Shown: piece after piece, positions 46,241 to 58,334 of the stretch
How the letters are laid out: each line of letters opens with the position of its first letter
Numbering within the stretch: position 1 is the first letter of the stretch
Assembly: GCA_017591395.1 (NCBI GenBank)
Contig: WEDG01002021.1
Span: 62,001-126,000, forward strand
Reading direction: 5' to 3'
From: Schistocephalus solidus
Taxonomy: Eukaryota; Platyhelminthes; Cestoda; Diphyllobothriidea; Diphyllobothriidae
Length of the DNA stretch: 64,000 nt
The notes under the pieces: generated by a model
What the model was told of the DNA's origin: nothing
The model's input: the letters and a program-made list of their open reading frames with translations, nothing else
Database searches by the model: none
Made by a program: the position numbers and the translations under genes

Positions 46241-47368
46241 TATACCTAAAGTAAACTGCTATTGCTAACGATTATCATGTTCATTTGCATCATATAATGC
46301 GGCATATGATCGTCACTGGAGAATATTTAATTCTGTGCCTATTCGTTTAGCGTTTATACAGGATTAAATCCACAAAAAACGTACTGCAAAAACTTACTTC
46401 ATCGTCAAGTTATTGTGTTATAAAGAGAGAATGAATAACTCTTTGGGCGGGTCCCGGTTCACGTCAACCCCAGGTTGTGCCAACACCTAGGGCCAGGCCA
46501 AGTGCTAGCAGACGTTATAATCACCCACACAGGTTAATAAGTGTAGGTTTTATTAGCCTTTGCACCCAAATTTGTGGTGCCATTACAAACTAAGATCTTA
46601 GTACTGAACTTAAATCTAGACAGTTGAGGAATTATCAACTGAGAAACATGTAGTTTTTGTCTGTTAATTGTCGTTTATGGTGCTTTACAAAAAGTTTTTT
46701 TAATAAAAACTGAATATTTCGAAGTGCTTACCTATTGAATATACGAACAACTTTTCGAGGTTGAGGACCTACGAGATCCTTGTGCCTCTGGAGGACACAT
46801 GCAAAATTAGAAAACCTGCATTCTGAATTTCAGTAAGGTATATGTTTGATATGGTCACTTGGAACGTTTGGTGAAACCTTGGGCCTTGTTTTCAGTTCTG
46901 GTCTATTCTGTTTTACCCTCTTAGTTATCAAAATAAATTAATCTGATTTAAATGGCTTATTGTAAATTTCCAGGAAAAAGCATTTTTTCCGTTCAATTCA
47001 AATTTATTTTTATAACACCTCATGACCTCGCCTTAGATTTCTTCATAGGACCACTATCAGTAACTATTGAATGATCATAGTAGTTAACAGCACTGACAGT
47101 TAGCACAGTAAAGTGCTCATGAAGCTATTGAGGGGATTAAAAGTACCTGTGTGCAACCAAGAAACGAGAAAATTGTCACAACTGATAGGCCGTAAAGAAA
47201 ACAAGGGAGCCCAATTTACCTTTTTTACCTTTTTCTCACAGACAACAATAGAGTGGTCTCACTCAAGAAAACTGACTTCTTCCTGAGAGCATTTTTGGGG
47301 TCGCAGGCGATGACAGACCATTTCAAGGCTGAAGGGCTTAGTTTTTAGTCCGTCTTGAGAACGTTAAT
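46241..47368. other. AT-rich noncoding stretch
   Basis: Nothing recognised. Confidence 0.4.
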
Positions 47369-47710
47369 TTAAAACCAGCATACACAACAGAATTTGTTGA
47401 GATTAAAATGCTGCACGACTGCTTTTTGGCTGTTTTCCATCAGTTTATGGCCAGAGTCGCAAGCATTGTGAACCTGAAATTTTAGCTTGTTAAGCAAACG
47501 GATATAAATGCAGCAGGAGCATAAGCTGGCACGCACGGTCTTATTTATGCAAAGAGGTATAATGTCCTTCTTGGGTCCGTCACTATGGTGTCGACTCTCG
47601 TCTTCTGTATTAGACGCAGATCCAGGGGAAGAGTCTTCACAGTCCAATTGCGCTTGCTCTGTAAGGGATTCATCCATCTCAGACTTTTTCTGTTGCTGAG
47701 CCTCATTCAT
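47369..47710 (-). CDS. Possible first exon or small protein with acidic N-terminus
   Basis: A 113-codon minus-strand ORF. The first 48 residues are charged and low in hydrophobics (MNEAQQQKKSEMDESL, then EDESRHHSDGPKK), as in many intracellular proteins. The rest (LCSCCIYIRLLNKLK and so on) looks like noncoding translation. A real exon might end by residue 60, for example at the GTGCGT within the ACCGTGCGTG run, but that donor is weak. No family recognised and no downstream exon found. Confidence 0.3.
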   Translation of the reverse strand: MNEAQQQKKSEMDESLTEQAQLDCEDSSPGSASNTEDESRHHSDGPKKDIIPLCINKTVRASLCSCCIYIRLLNKLKFQVHNACDSGHKLMENSQKAVVQHFNLNKFCCVCWF

Positions 47711-49039
47711 ATTAAGGCTCGTAAAAGTAGATAACGTAGAAATAAGATGGAGATTTATTCACAGGTTTATAAAGTCTATGAACGTAGAAAAATAGTAGCA
47801 AGAGATATTATCTGGAAAAGAGTGTAATAAGGAAAGATAATAAATAGACGCGACTTCACCAGAGCAGAAGTGCTTACAGAGCGAAGGGAATGCTGTCAGA
47901 CGGTCGATCTCTTGAAGGTTGGGAGTCATTGATCAGGGGAGCTTCGACTACCATCACGGTTGCTGGAGTTGGAAAGGGAAAGGAAAGTTAAAATGAAAGT
48001 GTTTTAAAAAACCCCGCCGGTTTCAGCCCGTCCTGTCGGTTTCAGAGGTAAATTAACAACGGGACAGAAAAAACCACGGTAACATGCAAAGAGTGTGAAA
48101 ATCAGGAAACTAAGGATCGATAGGGCAAGGTTAAATGTATCATCCAGTTCATTTGTGTGTGCGTAAGTCAGATTTGTCCTGTGTGTGTAGGTCACTTACA
48201 AGCAACGTCGTTTTAGAGCTCTGTGGGCAAGTCAAAGGAATCGAAAGACTCTTTTTGGTCCATAAGGAGTTCGTTACCTGCCATGTGTCCAGTGTTTCAA
48301 AGAGGTGGATCATTTTTTACGACCCCCAAGGTTGTTAAGGTAGGAGCTCAGCTGGATGGAACGCTAAATGCCTCATTTTTTCTGATACAATTACATCTTC
48401 AGGTAATAATAGGTTCATAACATTATTGGATGAGGCATGCATGTACAGCTTTATGGCTGCGGCAGCTGGAGACAACCTACATACGGAAAGAAACACCTGT
48501 CTTCTCACCTACTATCTTTAATTATTGTTGGTTTCGAAATACCACCTTGTAATTTCGATAAAGAGACTTTAGTGTCTCCCACTGTCTTAAATTAATTAAT
48601 AAGGCACCGATATTGTGTACTTCGTCAAAATGCTGGTTGGGTGGTTCAGAACATTCCAACCACCCAAAATTACTGGGTAAGAACGCTCGATAATTAAAAT
48701 GTAATGTTCGCGCGTATTTTGGTTTTGTAGTGGAATATATTTGAATGGTTATAGGCGATGCCTGTGAATACACTATTAATTTAAAATAACTATTACATAG
48801 TTACAGTCGATCGAATTTGTGAGCAGTAAAATTCTTTTGTAATCAAAGCATAACATGACTTAAAAATGAGCTGTCCTGGTTCAAGGCAAAACAGTGTGAA
48901 AGAAAAGTAGAGCCAGAAATATTTTGCAAGGTTGGCTTTAAGTAGTCATGTTATGAGAGTAGCCTTTTGTCAAATTTCGTGCCATCAAGTCCTCTTTTAA
49001 AATCAAAAGTGGTGTCGGCAATCATCTCTCGCTCATATA
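47711..49039. other. Stretch without recognised genes
   Basis: Short ORFs only, including a minus-strand one (48004-48195) with a single hydrophobic segment. No family features. Confidence 0.4.
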
Positions 49040-50160
49040 AATAAATAAATTGTATATTAAAGGCCCAGAGAACCCCTTGGTAACGAGTTCCATGGTCCTA
49101 CCATTCGTTTGCTGAAGCAAAACCTTCTGAGTTCCAATCGCGTGCGTTAGCTTGTGACCTTGTTAGGTCGACTGGGCAGGTGAGTTGTGCAGGCAAACTA
49201 GAAGAAATCCTCCGACCTCGGAGAGAAGCCATAACCACGCATAATCCCAAATGTCCGGAGCAGGCAATACCTTAAGTGCCTGTAAGACAGGGTGAATATA
49301 TGAAGCTTCTTCAACCTCTCCTGGTAGGTAAATACTTAAAACGGTAGACCATCTGTTTCGAACTCCGTTGCAACTGCTCGAGGGGATCAAAATCTTTCTT
49401 CATCGACGGTGTCCAAACTGGCATTCCTTAATCAAAATGCAATTAGGAATTTAGAATTTATATTTAGTCAGCACCGGCAAGACACTGTCTAAACAAACAT
49501 TAGTTAACTCATGAAGACGCCGAAGGTTTTGCCGAAGAGATGAGGGGGTACGTTTAAATGCCTGTCTGATCCAGTGCAATATACTAGTTGCCTTTCGGAC
49601 CGCTTTCTTACAGTATTCTGATAGCATCAAGTTCGCAGCTCTCCACATGCCCAGATATTTGTGCGTTTTCACCTCTTTTAGTGCAGTGTTATCAGCAAAA
49701 TACTGGTGTTTCTGAGATACTTTTTGACTGGCGCTAATGTGTGGGACCACACACGTAGATAAATTAAACTTAAGAGGCCACCTGGTCGACCAGACAATCA
49801 CTTTGGCGATATTTGATTAAAATCTTTTTGTATCGTCAGCACAGCTGACTTCAGTCCATATTTATATCATCTGCAAACATAAGAGCTTCACAGTCTTAGT
49901 CATGGAGGCAATCAATCATGTAGATTAGAAATAGTAGCGGACACAAAACATAACTCTGCGGGTCACCAATATCTACTTTTCCCATTCCAAGTTACATTTA
50001 CCAATAATGACTTTATTTAAGCTAAATGACAAGAAACTCCTGATCCATTTAAATATCCTTTCTCCTATTCCAACGTCCCAAAAGGAGCCTGTGATACGCT
50101 GTCAAAGGCTTTTTTAGGGGAAAAAATATGACATCTACTGGATAAACCTTATCTTGAATT
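49040..50160 (-). mobile_element. LINE D: reverse transcriptase and C-terminal fragment
   Basis: Minus strand: FLIYMIDCLHD then MFADDINMD (about 49870-49960), the post-palm block KEVKTHKYLGMWRAANLML and AVRKATSILHWIRQAFK (49451-49801), then the C-terminal block VLQALKVLPAPDIWDYAW and GHKLTHAIGTQ...NGRTMELV (49040-49390). The order matches LINE H at 59129-61150. The active-site FADD is readable but frames shift repeatedly. Confidence 0.7.
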
Positions 50161-50217
50161 TAGAATTTATATTTGGTTAGCACCGGCAAGGCACTGTCTA
50201 AACAAACATTAGTAAGG
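50155..50217 (-). repeat. Duplicate of the 49445-49507 segment
   Basis: About 63 bases matching 49445-49507 (AATTTAGAATTTATATTT, then AGCACCGGCAAG and CACTGTCTAAACAAACATTA). In LINE D this segment encodes TNVCLDSVLPVLTKYKF. The second copy lies upstream of the reverse transcriptase part, so it is out of place and reflects a rearrangement or a second truncated LINE D copy. Confidence 0.8.
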
Positions 50218-50889
50218 AAATAAAGTTATGACAATGTGTGCAGATAAAATGTACAAATACTTAATAATGTAGACAGAACTTGTCCTGCTAGGTCGACAGT
50301 TAGCGATTGTTTGAAATTAATGGTGAACTAGAAAAAATAGGCAGTGAAAAAAACTCCTACCTTAAAAATGGAGGCAGAGTTCAATAGGCCTTCATTTTCG
50401 AATAGAAGGTAGAAGAAAAAACTGCGTGAAAAATAAGGTTCGGTGGTAGAGTAGGTTAATACTACAGTAGAATTTCAGAATGAGATAATGAAACGTCGAG
50501 ATGATTCGTTCTTGATCACTTAGGCGTTTGAAACAAAATCCCATGAAAATGCGTCAATGAACTTAAGTCCTCGGCGTCTTAGGATCCAGAATTGAATTCT
50601 GATTATGTTTAGTATCCAAAGAAACGGCAGCATTTTAGACTGTGGGCCACCGAATGCGTGCGTCCAAATGACTTCATCGTTTGGATGACTGGTGATATAA
50701 GGAGACATCATAGTTCATGGGCGACTCGAGGTAGCGAAAATTTAGTTTCAAGAAGGTCACTTAAATTCCCGATTGTCCTTTCTCCGAGCCATGGGGAAAG
50801 CTACTCGGAAAAGATGAAAAAAAAAAAAGGTTAATAGAATCAGTGGTAAGATAAATGTGCAGTCTTCACTTGAATGCAGATAGACTAGT
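50218..50889. other. Mostly unassigned spacer
   Basis: Only a short match to the LINE B 3' end (GGCAGTGAAAAAAACTCC near 50340-50360) is seen. Nothing else recognised. Confidence 0.4.
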
Positions 50890-51320
50890 TAAAGACCTAA
50901 TTTAAATTGGCAAGTTATTCCAAAGAAAACTGTACCTTGAAGCAAAGAAGAGAGAGCGCTTACACGTGGAGGATGCTGGGGGAGGTATAATTAGGGCAGA
51001 ATATCTTATGTTATAAGGAAGACTAACGGGGGTAATAACAGAAATCTTGGGGAGAGTTGAGCTATTATTTAGTCGGAAAAAGGAGACAAAAGCCTGCTTC
51101 ACGTCTCCGCACCCAAAGAAATTTTAGTTTCGTTAGCTGACATCTTGTTGAGTAGGAAGTAGTTGAAAGAGTCGGAAACAGGAGTTTTTTGTGAAATGTA
51201 TTTGGACATTTTCAATTTTTGAATGGCTAGAATTGTTCATTAAACCAAAGATAGGACAGCAAAATTCGAGAATGGGTAGTACAAACATACAATAAAGTCT
51301 TCATTTAATTTCAGTAAGGT
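50890..51320 (-). mobile_element. LINE E: C-terminal fragment
   Basis: Minus strand reads MFVLPILEFCCPIFGLMNN, SHSKIENVQIHFTKNS (51180-51310), the thumb region of LINE reverse transcriptases (pattern VRPILEYCxxVWxP..KIExVQRxFTK). It then gives SLFFASRYSFLWNNLPI (50902-51000), the usual FFSxRVxxxWNxLP close of LINE ORF2. The 5' part is missing. Confidence 0.7.
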
Positions 51321-51369
51321 AGAAATTATAAGCAATAAAGCCGCAAATCTATAATTCAGTATAATTCAG

Positions 51370-51740
51370 TATATATAAGGGAGATAGGCAGAGCCTTTGA
51401 AAACCCTATTTACAGATAGACAGTAGCAAAACAAGCAAATGTTAAATGGCGATAGTCGTTTTAGTATATCGATCATTGCTGTCGACTAAATATATGTTCA
51501 TCAAGTAAAAATGCATCAAGTCTTCTTTTAACCATTTCTACGCTTTCAGCCTGAACGACTGAGGCTGTTCCATTCGTCAATCACCCGTTGGGAAATGAAG
51601 TTGGCCCGCACTTCAAGTTTGGCATGATTTCTTTTCAGTTTGTATTGGTGACCTCGGAGAATTTTCATGTTTGCCAATTCAAAAAAAGTTGGCCATCTGA
51701 AGAGCACAATCAACTCCTCTGACAAGTTTGAAGACTAAGA
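51370..51740 (-). mobile_element. LINE F: C-terminal and tail fragment
   Basis: Minus strand in broken frames reads LFLNWQT, KFSEVTNTN-type and NGTASVVQAESVEMVKRRLD, parallel to LINE H (FFEFATTTHLRGHPLKLR to ESFKRNLD). Downstream, 51370-51440 matches the LINE H tail at 59150-59200 (GCCTTTGA-AACCCTATTT). So it is a relative of LINE H. Confidence 0.6.
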
Positions 51741-51742
51741 TC

Positions 51743-51762
51743 ATATTATTATTATTATTATT
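51743..51762. repeat. (ATT)n tail of LINE B
   Basis: ATT trinucleotide run at the 3' end of LINE B, reading (AAT)n on the element strand. The same style of tail is at 61981-62000. Confidence 0.85.
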
Positions 51763-52261
51763 TTATTTATTGCCAGTTTACAGGCAAGGTCAAAAGGGAT
51801 ATATACAGTAAGGGGTCCAGCTGACAGTGAAAAAAACTCCTGATCGTTCTTTAAGGTATTTTCAGGAGAAAAAAACTGCAGCTTGTTGAACAGATTAAAG
51901 TTTAGGACAGGGAAGTGTTGACACAGGTGCACAGTGTAGTACTTCTCCTTTCGGTGTTGTGGATCTGGTCTTCTGTACTAGCAGCAAGTATGCCGGCGAG
52001 CGGCTGCTAGCTGTAGACTGAGGAATAACCCGATTACGGACTGCAGAGCCAGCAATATTGCCTTCAGCATGAAGTCCGGCATAGGATTCAGAGTCCGTGG
52101 ACGCCATCAGAACGGAAAAAGAGCTTCCAGAGAATCAGCACCCAAAAATTCGCGGAAGGTGTCCTGAATGTAGAAAAACTAGTGACAGCTCTCGTAAACA
52201 AAGGATAGTTTTGCTGAATTTTTAATACTTCTGGGTAGTTTATTCCAGATTGCTATAGCGT

Positions 52262-52612
52262 TTACCGAAAAAACTGACGGTATTTAACGGTGCGTGCCAA
52301 AGGAAGAAATAAGAATACATCTCTATGATTGGTGCGCCGACAGTGGTCGAGCTGCCTCAGGGATGTAAGGGGGTTAAAGGTAAAACCGTTTAAAAAGCTT
52401 GAACAGTAAAATAGTCCCTTCTGTAATCTACGAAGCCACAACGGGTCGAGGCTTGTAAGCTCACAGCGTTGTTGGTAGGACAAGTTTCTGTGCTCTGAAG
52501 TAATAACTCTTTTAGTAAAGAAGTGCTGGACTGATTCTATCTTCCTCCGTTCACTCGCGTGCAGAAGGCTAAATAGAAACGAGCAGTATTCCAGACTAGG
52601 TCTGACATACAT
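52262..52612 (-). pseudogene. LINE B C-terminal region
   Basis: Frame with MYVRPSLEYCSFLFSLLHAS, KIESVQHFFTKRV and SYQQRCELTSLDPLWLRRLQ. This is the post-thumb region after the active site in CR1/Jockey-type reverse transcriptases. The expected closing WNxLP block is not visible; the frame ends at TVKYRQFFR. Confidence 0.7.
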
Positions 52613-52644
52613 TTTTATAAAGGCTGGTCCTAATATTGAGGGTT

Positions 52645-53483
52645 TTAAAATTTCTGAGAATAAACCCAGTGGTTTGGCGTGCTTTTAGAGACAATCAGGG
52701 CGCAGTGCTCTGACAGATTAAGACTACTAGAATATGATATGCCCAGATCCGTTATAAACCCGGGCACATTTAAGTCATGACCGTCTATGCTTAGATGAGG
52801 GCTGATGGTTGTCACAACTAACCATAACGGAGCATTTGTGCCAAGAGAGCGAAAGGCGCCATGTGCGACACCACTGAGCGAAGGCTTGAAGATCCTTTTT
52901 AAGAGCTCAAGCACAATGTGGCGATCGACCGGTTTATAACGATAGGCAACTTTTAAATCATCAGCGTACATAAAGGGCCTACCATACTGAAAACAATCAG
53001 GAACATCGTTCACAAAAAGGCAAAAATAGAAGCGGGCCGAGTACACTACCCTGAATAACGCCACTCCTCACGTGCGTGGGGTTGGAGATAACATCGGAAA
53101 TTTTTACCCGTTGTGCGCGATCATTCAAATAGGAGGATATTAAGTTCAGAAGCTTGTTACCTATGCCGAAGGAGGTAAGTTTCAGCAGGAGGAGATCGTG
53201 GTCAACACGATCAAAAAGCCTTCGTGAAGTCGAAATAAACGGTGTAAATTGCAAAACCACTATCTCTAGATTGTAGCACATGATCAAAGTAAGAGAGCTG
53301 GCAGGTGTCACAAGATCTTTTTCGAAAACCATGCTGAGCCGCATTAAGTAGGTTATTCTCTGTTAGGTGACGCATCAACTTGTCTTTAATCAAGGTCTCT
53401 AATATCTTCGAGGCTGCTGGCAGTGTATTTATTGGCCTAAAGTCGTCAAATGACGTAGTTCTGCCGTGTTTGGGTATAGGCAA
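52645..53483 (-). pseudogene. LINE B reverse transcriptase, fingers to palm, three frames
   Basis: Three overlapping frames together give KHGRTTSFDDFRPINTLPAA, NAAQHGFRKRSCD, VYFDFTKAF (53211-53483), DRVDHDLLLLKL and GVIQGSVLGPLLFL (52997-53344), and FMYADDLKVAYRY (52645-53064). These are the standard reverse transcriptase motifs in order, with both YADD aspartates. Upstream to 53620 the same domain starts with SPGPDGVPVSVLKAD. Frameshifts near 53220 and 53050 separate the parts. Confidence 0.8.
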
Positions 53484-54189
53484 AATGTGCGATTCCTTCC
53501 ATAAAATAGGGAAGGTTTCACTTTCAAGAGCAAGATTGAATATCTTATACAGAAGTGACGGAAATATATCATTTGCATCCGCCTTTAGAACGCTGACCGG
53601 GACGCCATCTGGTCCAGGACTGTAAGATTGGCGAGAACGCCGAATGGCTACGGTTACGTCCCAGAGGGTAAAAAGTTATGTTTTCGAGGACGTTACCGGT
53701 CCAAACCCGGACGTTTGGAAGGGGGCGACCGAATGTTCACTGAAAGTTCTAGACAAGAAAGCATTGAAGCTATCAGCCGTCAACTTAGCGTCAGCTATAG
53801 GGTTTCCAAAAAGCATCTCGAAGTACAGGGTACTGAGTTTTTCTCTGCGATTTTACAGTCCGCGAAAAGAGTTTTGCAACATTGTACGAAGGGTTTTCGG
53901 CAAAGTTAACCTCTTCAGCTAGTCGCTTTTTCTTCGGAGAGCCTCTTAGCCTGTTCAAAGATTTGCTGGATCAATGGCAGGACGGAAGTGTCATTTAGTC
54001 GATGAAAACGACGCGAGAGTCTACGCAATCTACGGCGGAAAGGTAAAGGGAGGTAGACTTCATCCTTGACATTAATTATTTTTCTTACGAGGAACAAAAC
54101 GAGAAATGAGTGGACCTAGAACTTGGTAGAATGTATCAGTACAAACATTCACATCCAAACATAGAAAGAAGTTAGTCCAATCGTGGGAA

Positions 54190-54900
54190 TTAAGATGTGT
54201 TAGTAATTCCCCATATTTGCTGATCGGAAATCGTGGAAAAAGCTATATTTTTTGAAAACGTTTCATCAGCCTCGATTTCTAGTGAAGAAGCAACTATAGC
54301 ATGGTCTGAACTCCCAAGTGGGTCTAAAGGTGAAACTGACAGTGGCTGACAACCTCTGCAGAAGATAAGATCAAGTATGTTTGATCCTCGGGTGGGAAAA
54401 ATCAACTACCTGATCCCCACATGCCAGTATCTATGGCCTCAAGCAAGTTTTCGAACTTTGCAGGACCGGAAGGTGGAAACCAATGAACTTCAGGGAGATT
54501 GAAGTCACCTGCAATCAAGCAGTACTTCATATTTAGGTCAACTGCGGCATGAAATGCCTGTGAGAGACGGAGATCGTAATCCCCACTTGCGTTTGGGGGG
54601 CGATAGACACAACCGACGAGTAAAGAGTAGTTATCTTTAAGAACTACTCGGAGCCAACAACTCTCTTCTACCGCGGTAAATTGTCGATAATCCAACGGCA
54701 GAAAGGTAAGTGGCTGCTTAATATAGATGCAGCTTCCTCCGCCACGGCCCTCGTGTCGATCGTTACGAATATAGTCGTACCCTTGAATATTGAGTTCAGA
54801 GTTGGATACACAGGGTGTTGCCCAAGTCTCTGTAACTATTACAATGTCGGGGCAGTGGATTAAACCAGAGTCTGGAGCAATGGCATCTTATTAAGCAGAG
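54190..54900 (-). pseudogene. LINE B endonuclease, two or three frames
   Basis: Carries the Glu block (VTETW), GCVYRPPN, AGDFNLPEVHW (54402-54695) and SSDHAIV (54190-54405). These are the catalytic blocks of the apurinic-type endonuclease. A stop interrupts after TGMWGSGS, where the frame changes. Confidence 0.75.
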
Positions 54901-55747
54901 ATCTGGCATTTAATACGAATAATTTAAGCGCGCACGTTTTGGTTTCTGAGAAGGGACAGTTAGGCTGTCAGAGTGAATGCCTTCGGCCAAAGAAATGTTC
55001 TTTTCACTTGAACAATTTGTCCGTTTCTTATTTGGAGATGTGCCTCGCCATTGGTCCTTCGTGTTTCCAGTTCTATTATTAACTGTCTCATTTTTTGTCT
55101 CTCCTTCAGTCCGTATTCCGGTTGAAAAAAAACTTCAGAATGCAGGCCCCAGTAGGGTTGTTTTTCTCTGTAGCAGGAGCTGTGCCTGTGCTTCGTTTTC
55201 CAAGATGATTTTTAAGAGGTCTTGGTCGAGAATTTGATTCGGGTGCGGACAGAGCTTTTCCCTATTCTATATGCCTTGAGAATGTGGATGGACTCGCCGT
55301 CCGTTAGCATCGTTTTTTGCAAACAATTGAAGGAGATCTAAGTCATGTTTGACTCGCTCCTTTTGGAATACTTGAAGCTGACTCCGGGACCCTTTAATGA
55401 CTAAATTATGTTTTTCGACTCAAACGAGGGCCCGTTTGTAACTCAGATCTTTCAGCTGAGTGAGTACTGGTAACCAATTCACTTGGCCCGGTAGGTCCAC
55501 ATGAACTGGGTGTTGGGCAGGCTAGAGCCCCTCTGTATTGCCTATAAGAGAGAGGAAAAACTTTAAGTCTTGCTAGGCGGCCCTCATAGGGTTGGCATTC
55601 CAATCCGCTGACTAGTTTCGTTGCCCTCCGTTGAACTTTCTCCAGCAGAGCGTAGTCATGTTTCGTCCAAGGGCGCCACGCCTGAAAGCAATATTCCAAC
55701 ACCGGCCGGATAAATGTTCCAAACACGCGCCCAAAAAAAGCTCTCCG

Positions 55748-56377
55748 TCAAAAATTAACGAAGGACCTCCTGATTGCGCCTAAAATACACATAGCTTTCT
55801 TTGCGATATTCGCACAGTGCGACGATGGTTTGAGAGTTGGTGTTATCCATATACCCAAGTCCTTTAGAATATTTACCTCCTGGAGTTGGTGACCATTGAT
55901 GAAGTACTGGTATTCAAACCTAATCATCCTTCTGGAACTAGACCGCAGTCGGATTATTTGGCATTTGTTAAGATTAAGGTTCAGCAGCCACTCATCACAC
56001 CATGTTTGCAAGCGATCTAAGTTTTGTTGTAATTTCCGCGCATCCTCCGGTTTTTCAATCGAGTTCCATAACTTCAAATCGTCAGCGAACATTACCTTCT
56101 CGCATGTCAGACAATCCAGGCAGTCGTTTACGTATATCAGAAACAAAATGGGACCCAGAACGCTGCCCTGCGGAACTCCACTGTGAACGGTTTCAAGTGA
56201 GACTTGGCGTCTCCGATACAAAACACGCTGGCGCCTGTCTGTGAGAAAGTCGGCCAACCATTTGAGTAGGTTGCCAGTCACACCCATTTGACGGAGCTTA
56301 AAGATCAGACGTTTGTGTGGAACCCTGTCAAAGGCTTTGCTAAATTCAATGTAGACCGCATCGACTGACAAACCCAT
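55748..56377 (-). pseudogene. LINE A reverse transcriptase palm and thumb
   Basis: A 209-codon frame with EFSKAFDRVPHKRL (first catalytic Asp, FSKAFD 12-17), SGVPQGSVLGPILFLIYVND (GVPQGSVLGP 67-76), FADDLKLW (FADD 97-100) and WCDEWLLNLNLNKCQIIRL, then the post-palm block NILKDLGIWITPTLKPSSHC. All active-site residues are present. It is separated from the endonuclease frame by a frameshifted stretch and ends at SFVNF before the thumb fragment at 55406-55726 (FGTFIRPVLEYCFQAWRPW). Confidence 0.8.
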
Positions 56378-56736
56378 TTCTAATGATTTTGTCTAACTTT
56401 CCATGGATGTGAGCAGGTTTGTGAGGCAGGATCGACCACTTCGAAATCCATGTTGATATGAACTTAGCAAGTTATTCTCTTCAAGATGTCTCATCAGTTC
56501 CGTTTTAATTATCTTCCATCATTTTGCAACAGATACTTGTGAGGCTGACTGGTCGGAAACTGTTTGGTGATGTCCTCTCTCCTCCTTTATAGATAAGGGG
56601 TTATGTTGGCTATCTTCCACTCGGTAGGCAGAGCCCCCGCCTCCATCGAACTTTCAAATATCTTGGAGAGCGGAGAGACCAGCTGGTCTGTGAGTTCATT
56701 GAGAACTTTTGCGGATATACCATCTGGGCCAGGTGA

Positions 56737-58071
56737 TTAACTGGGCTGTAGCTGTTTCAGAGTTTTTCTTACTGTGTCCATTGGGAACGACACCGAGCTT
56801 ATTTTGTTTGTAGATGTGGCAGTACTGTAGTATTCGTCCTCGTCAAAAGGTGGTTCCTCGGTACACACGGACATAAAGAAATTGGATAAGAGGCTGGTCT
56901 TATCAGAGTTATCAGTTAACCTGTTTCCCTGATTGTCTTTAAGACAAGGAATGCAGTCGCGATTTAGTTTTGCCTTATTAACGCTAGCATAAAACCTTTT
57001 CGAATTTCTTGGTATGTCTTTGACTATTTCCGACGCAAAGGCTGATCTTTCTTTTCTCAGAAGATTCCGACACCGATTTCGCTGTTTCTTAAAAGCAGAA
57101 AAATTTTCGGGTTGTTGATATCTGGCATATGTTCTCCACAGTCTTCTTTTCTTCTTGAGATTTCTTTTTATTTCCGATGTCACCCACTCGGGTCGGGAGA
57201 CGCACGATCGCCTTTTAAGTGGGCAGAATTTTTCAACCAACTGCTGAATCAAGTTACTAATGAAAAACCAGGCAGCATTTGGGTCAGGTACATGTGCAGG
57301 GCTCCAGTCTATCCCATTCAGTAATTCTTTCATTTTGGGATAATCCCCTTTCCATACATTTCTCTGCCTAACTGCACGACATTTGGGTACAGAAAAATGA
57401 CTGTACTCCCAAGCAAGAACGCAATGATCACTTCGTCCAAGCGGCACGTAAGAACTTAATGCAAGGATGCAATTGTCGTCTCTACTAATGATTAGATCTA
57501 AACAGCTTGACTGCAGCCCATTTCGGAACCGGGTCTTCATTGTGACATTTTGGGTAAGAAACTCGTCATTTACCAACTGTAGTAATTTCTGTTCGAATGA
57601 ATTTTCTGATCGCGAGCAGTACATTGACACCCAATCGATATTGGGAGCGTTGAAATCTCCAAGTATTAATAAGTGTTTGCTACGGCCGATTTGCTTTACC
57701 TCTGTGATGAGTGCTTTGTCCGTGTCCGTTCGCTGTCCTGGGGGTCGATAAACCATGGAAATATGCAGGTCTGGTTGGTTTGGGACTTTCAGTTTACAAC
57801 AAATTATTTCGCAAGACGATATCCTATTTGGCGAGGGCCCATCCGGAATGAAGTCAATGCCTTCTCGTATAAACATTGCGATTCCACCACCCCTACGTCC
57901 GTTTCTATCCATGCGGATAAGCTGAAAACCGTCTATTCGGACTTCTGTGTCTGCGATTTGTTCATTTAACCATGTTTCAGTTAGAGCTATGAAGTCAGGC
58001 TGTAAATGGTCCACGACCAGTTTAATTTCATCCATTTTGTTCAATAGACTCTGCACATTTGCGTACATCAT
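56737..58071 (-). pseudogene. LINE A endonuclease and linker, 444-codon open frame
   Basis: The longest frame in the window. Endonuclease blocks are in order: MMYANVQSLLNKMDEIK at the start, TETWL (31-35), RNGRRGGGIAMFIREG (56-71), VYRPPG (107-112), LGDFNAPNIDW (137-147) and GRSDHCV (212-218). All catalytic residues expected for this fold (Glu in TETWL, Asp/Asn in GDFN, Asp/His in SDH) are present. A basic linker follows (RRLWRTYARYQ, RNRCRNLLRKE) up to LLSNFFMSVCTEE. It stops just before SPGPDGIS, the start of the reverse transcriptase fingers, so a single stop splits what should be one protein. The ATG at 58071 sits at the true start of the fold. Confidence 0.85.
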
Positions 58072-58334
58072 TTAAATATTATTTTATTCCATTGATTTCT
58101 GAAGATGTTTGGTTCTTTCTTCCACATGGCGATTTTTGCTGGATATTTCACAAGATATATCCAGTCTCCTGTCTGGGTTAAAATCTATAGGCATTTGGTA
58201 GGGCTTTTGACCGGCGTGGTTGCCGTCAATTTCACCGGATGTTCCCATAAAAACGAGCGCACCGTTTTGACTATTTTGTTGTCTACAATTTTCAAGTTTT
58301 GTTCTGAGCAGCTTTGGCCGTAATTCTCTCGGCA

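Larger units (their letters stand above)
51743..55395 (-). mobile_element. LINE B: nearly full-length CR1/Jockey-like element, degraded
   Basis: Minus-strand order: a possible ORF1-like or leader stretch (about 55395-54960, uncertain), the endonuclease (54900-54190: NARSLLNK, DIVIVTETWAT, GRGGGSCIYIKQPL, VYRPPNASG, AGDFNLPEVHW, GSSDHAIV), a linker (53915-54097), the reverse transcriptase (53620-52645), the C-terminal block (52262-52612) and a long 3' region ending in an (ATT) repeat. It is the most complete LINE in the window by domain content, but frames shift at least six times. The 5' limit is uncertain because it abuts LINE A. Confidence 0.75.

Noticed and set aside
48004..48195. A small membrane protein
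   Set aside because: One hydrophobic segment in a 63-residue ORF is common by chance, and no conservation or context supports it.
53628..53922. Plus-strand ORFs of about 92 residues
   Set aside because: They are shadows of the minus-strand LINE B reverse transcriptase and linker.
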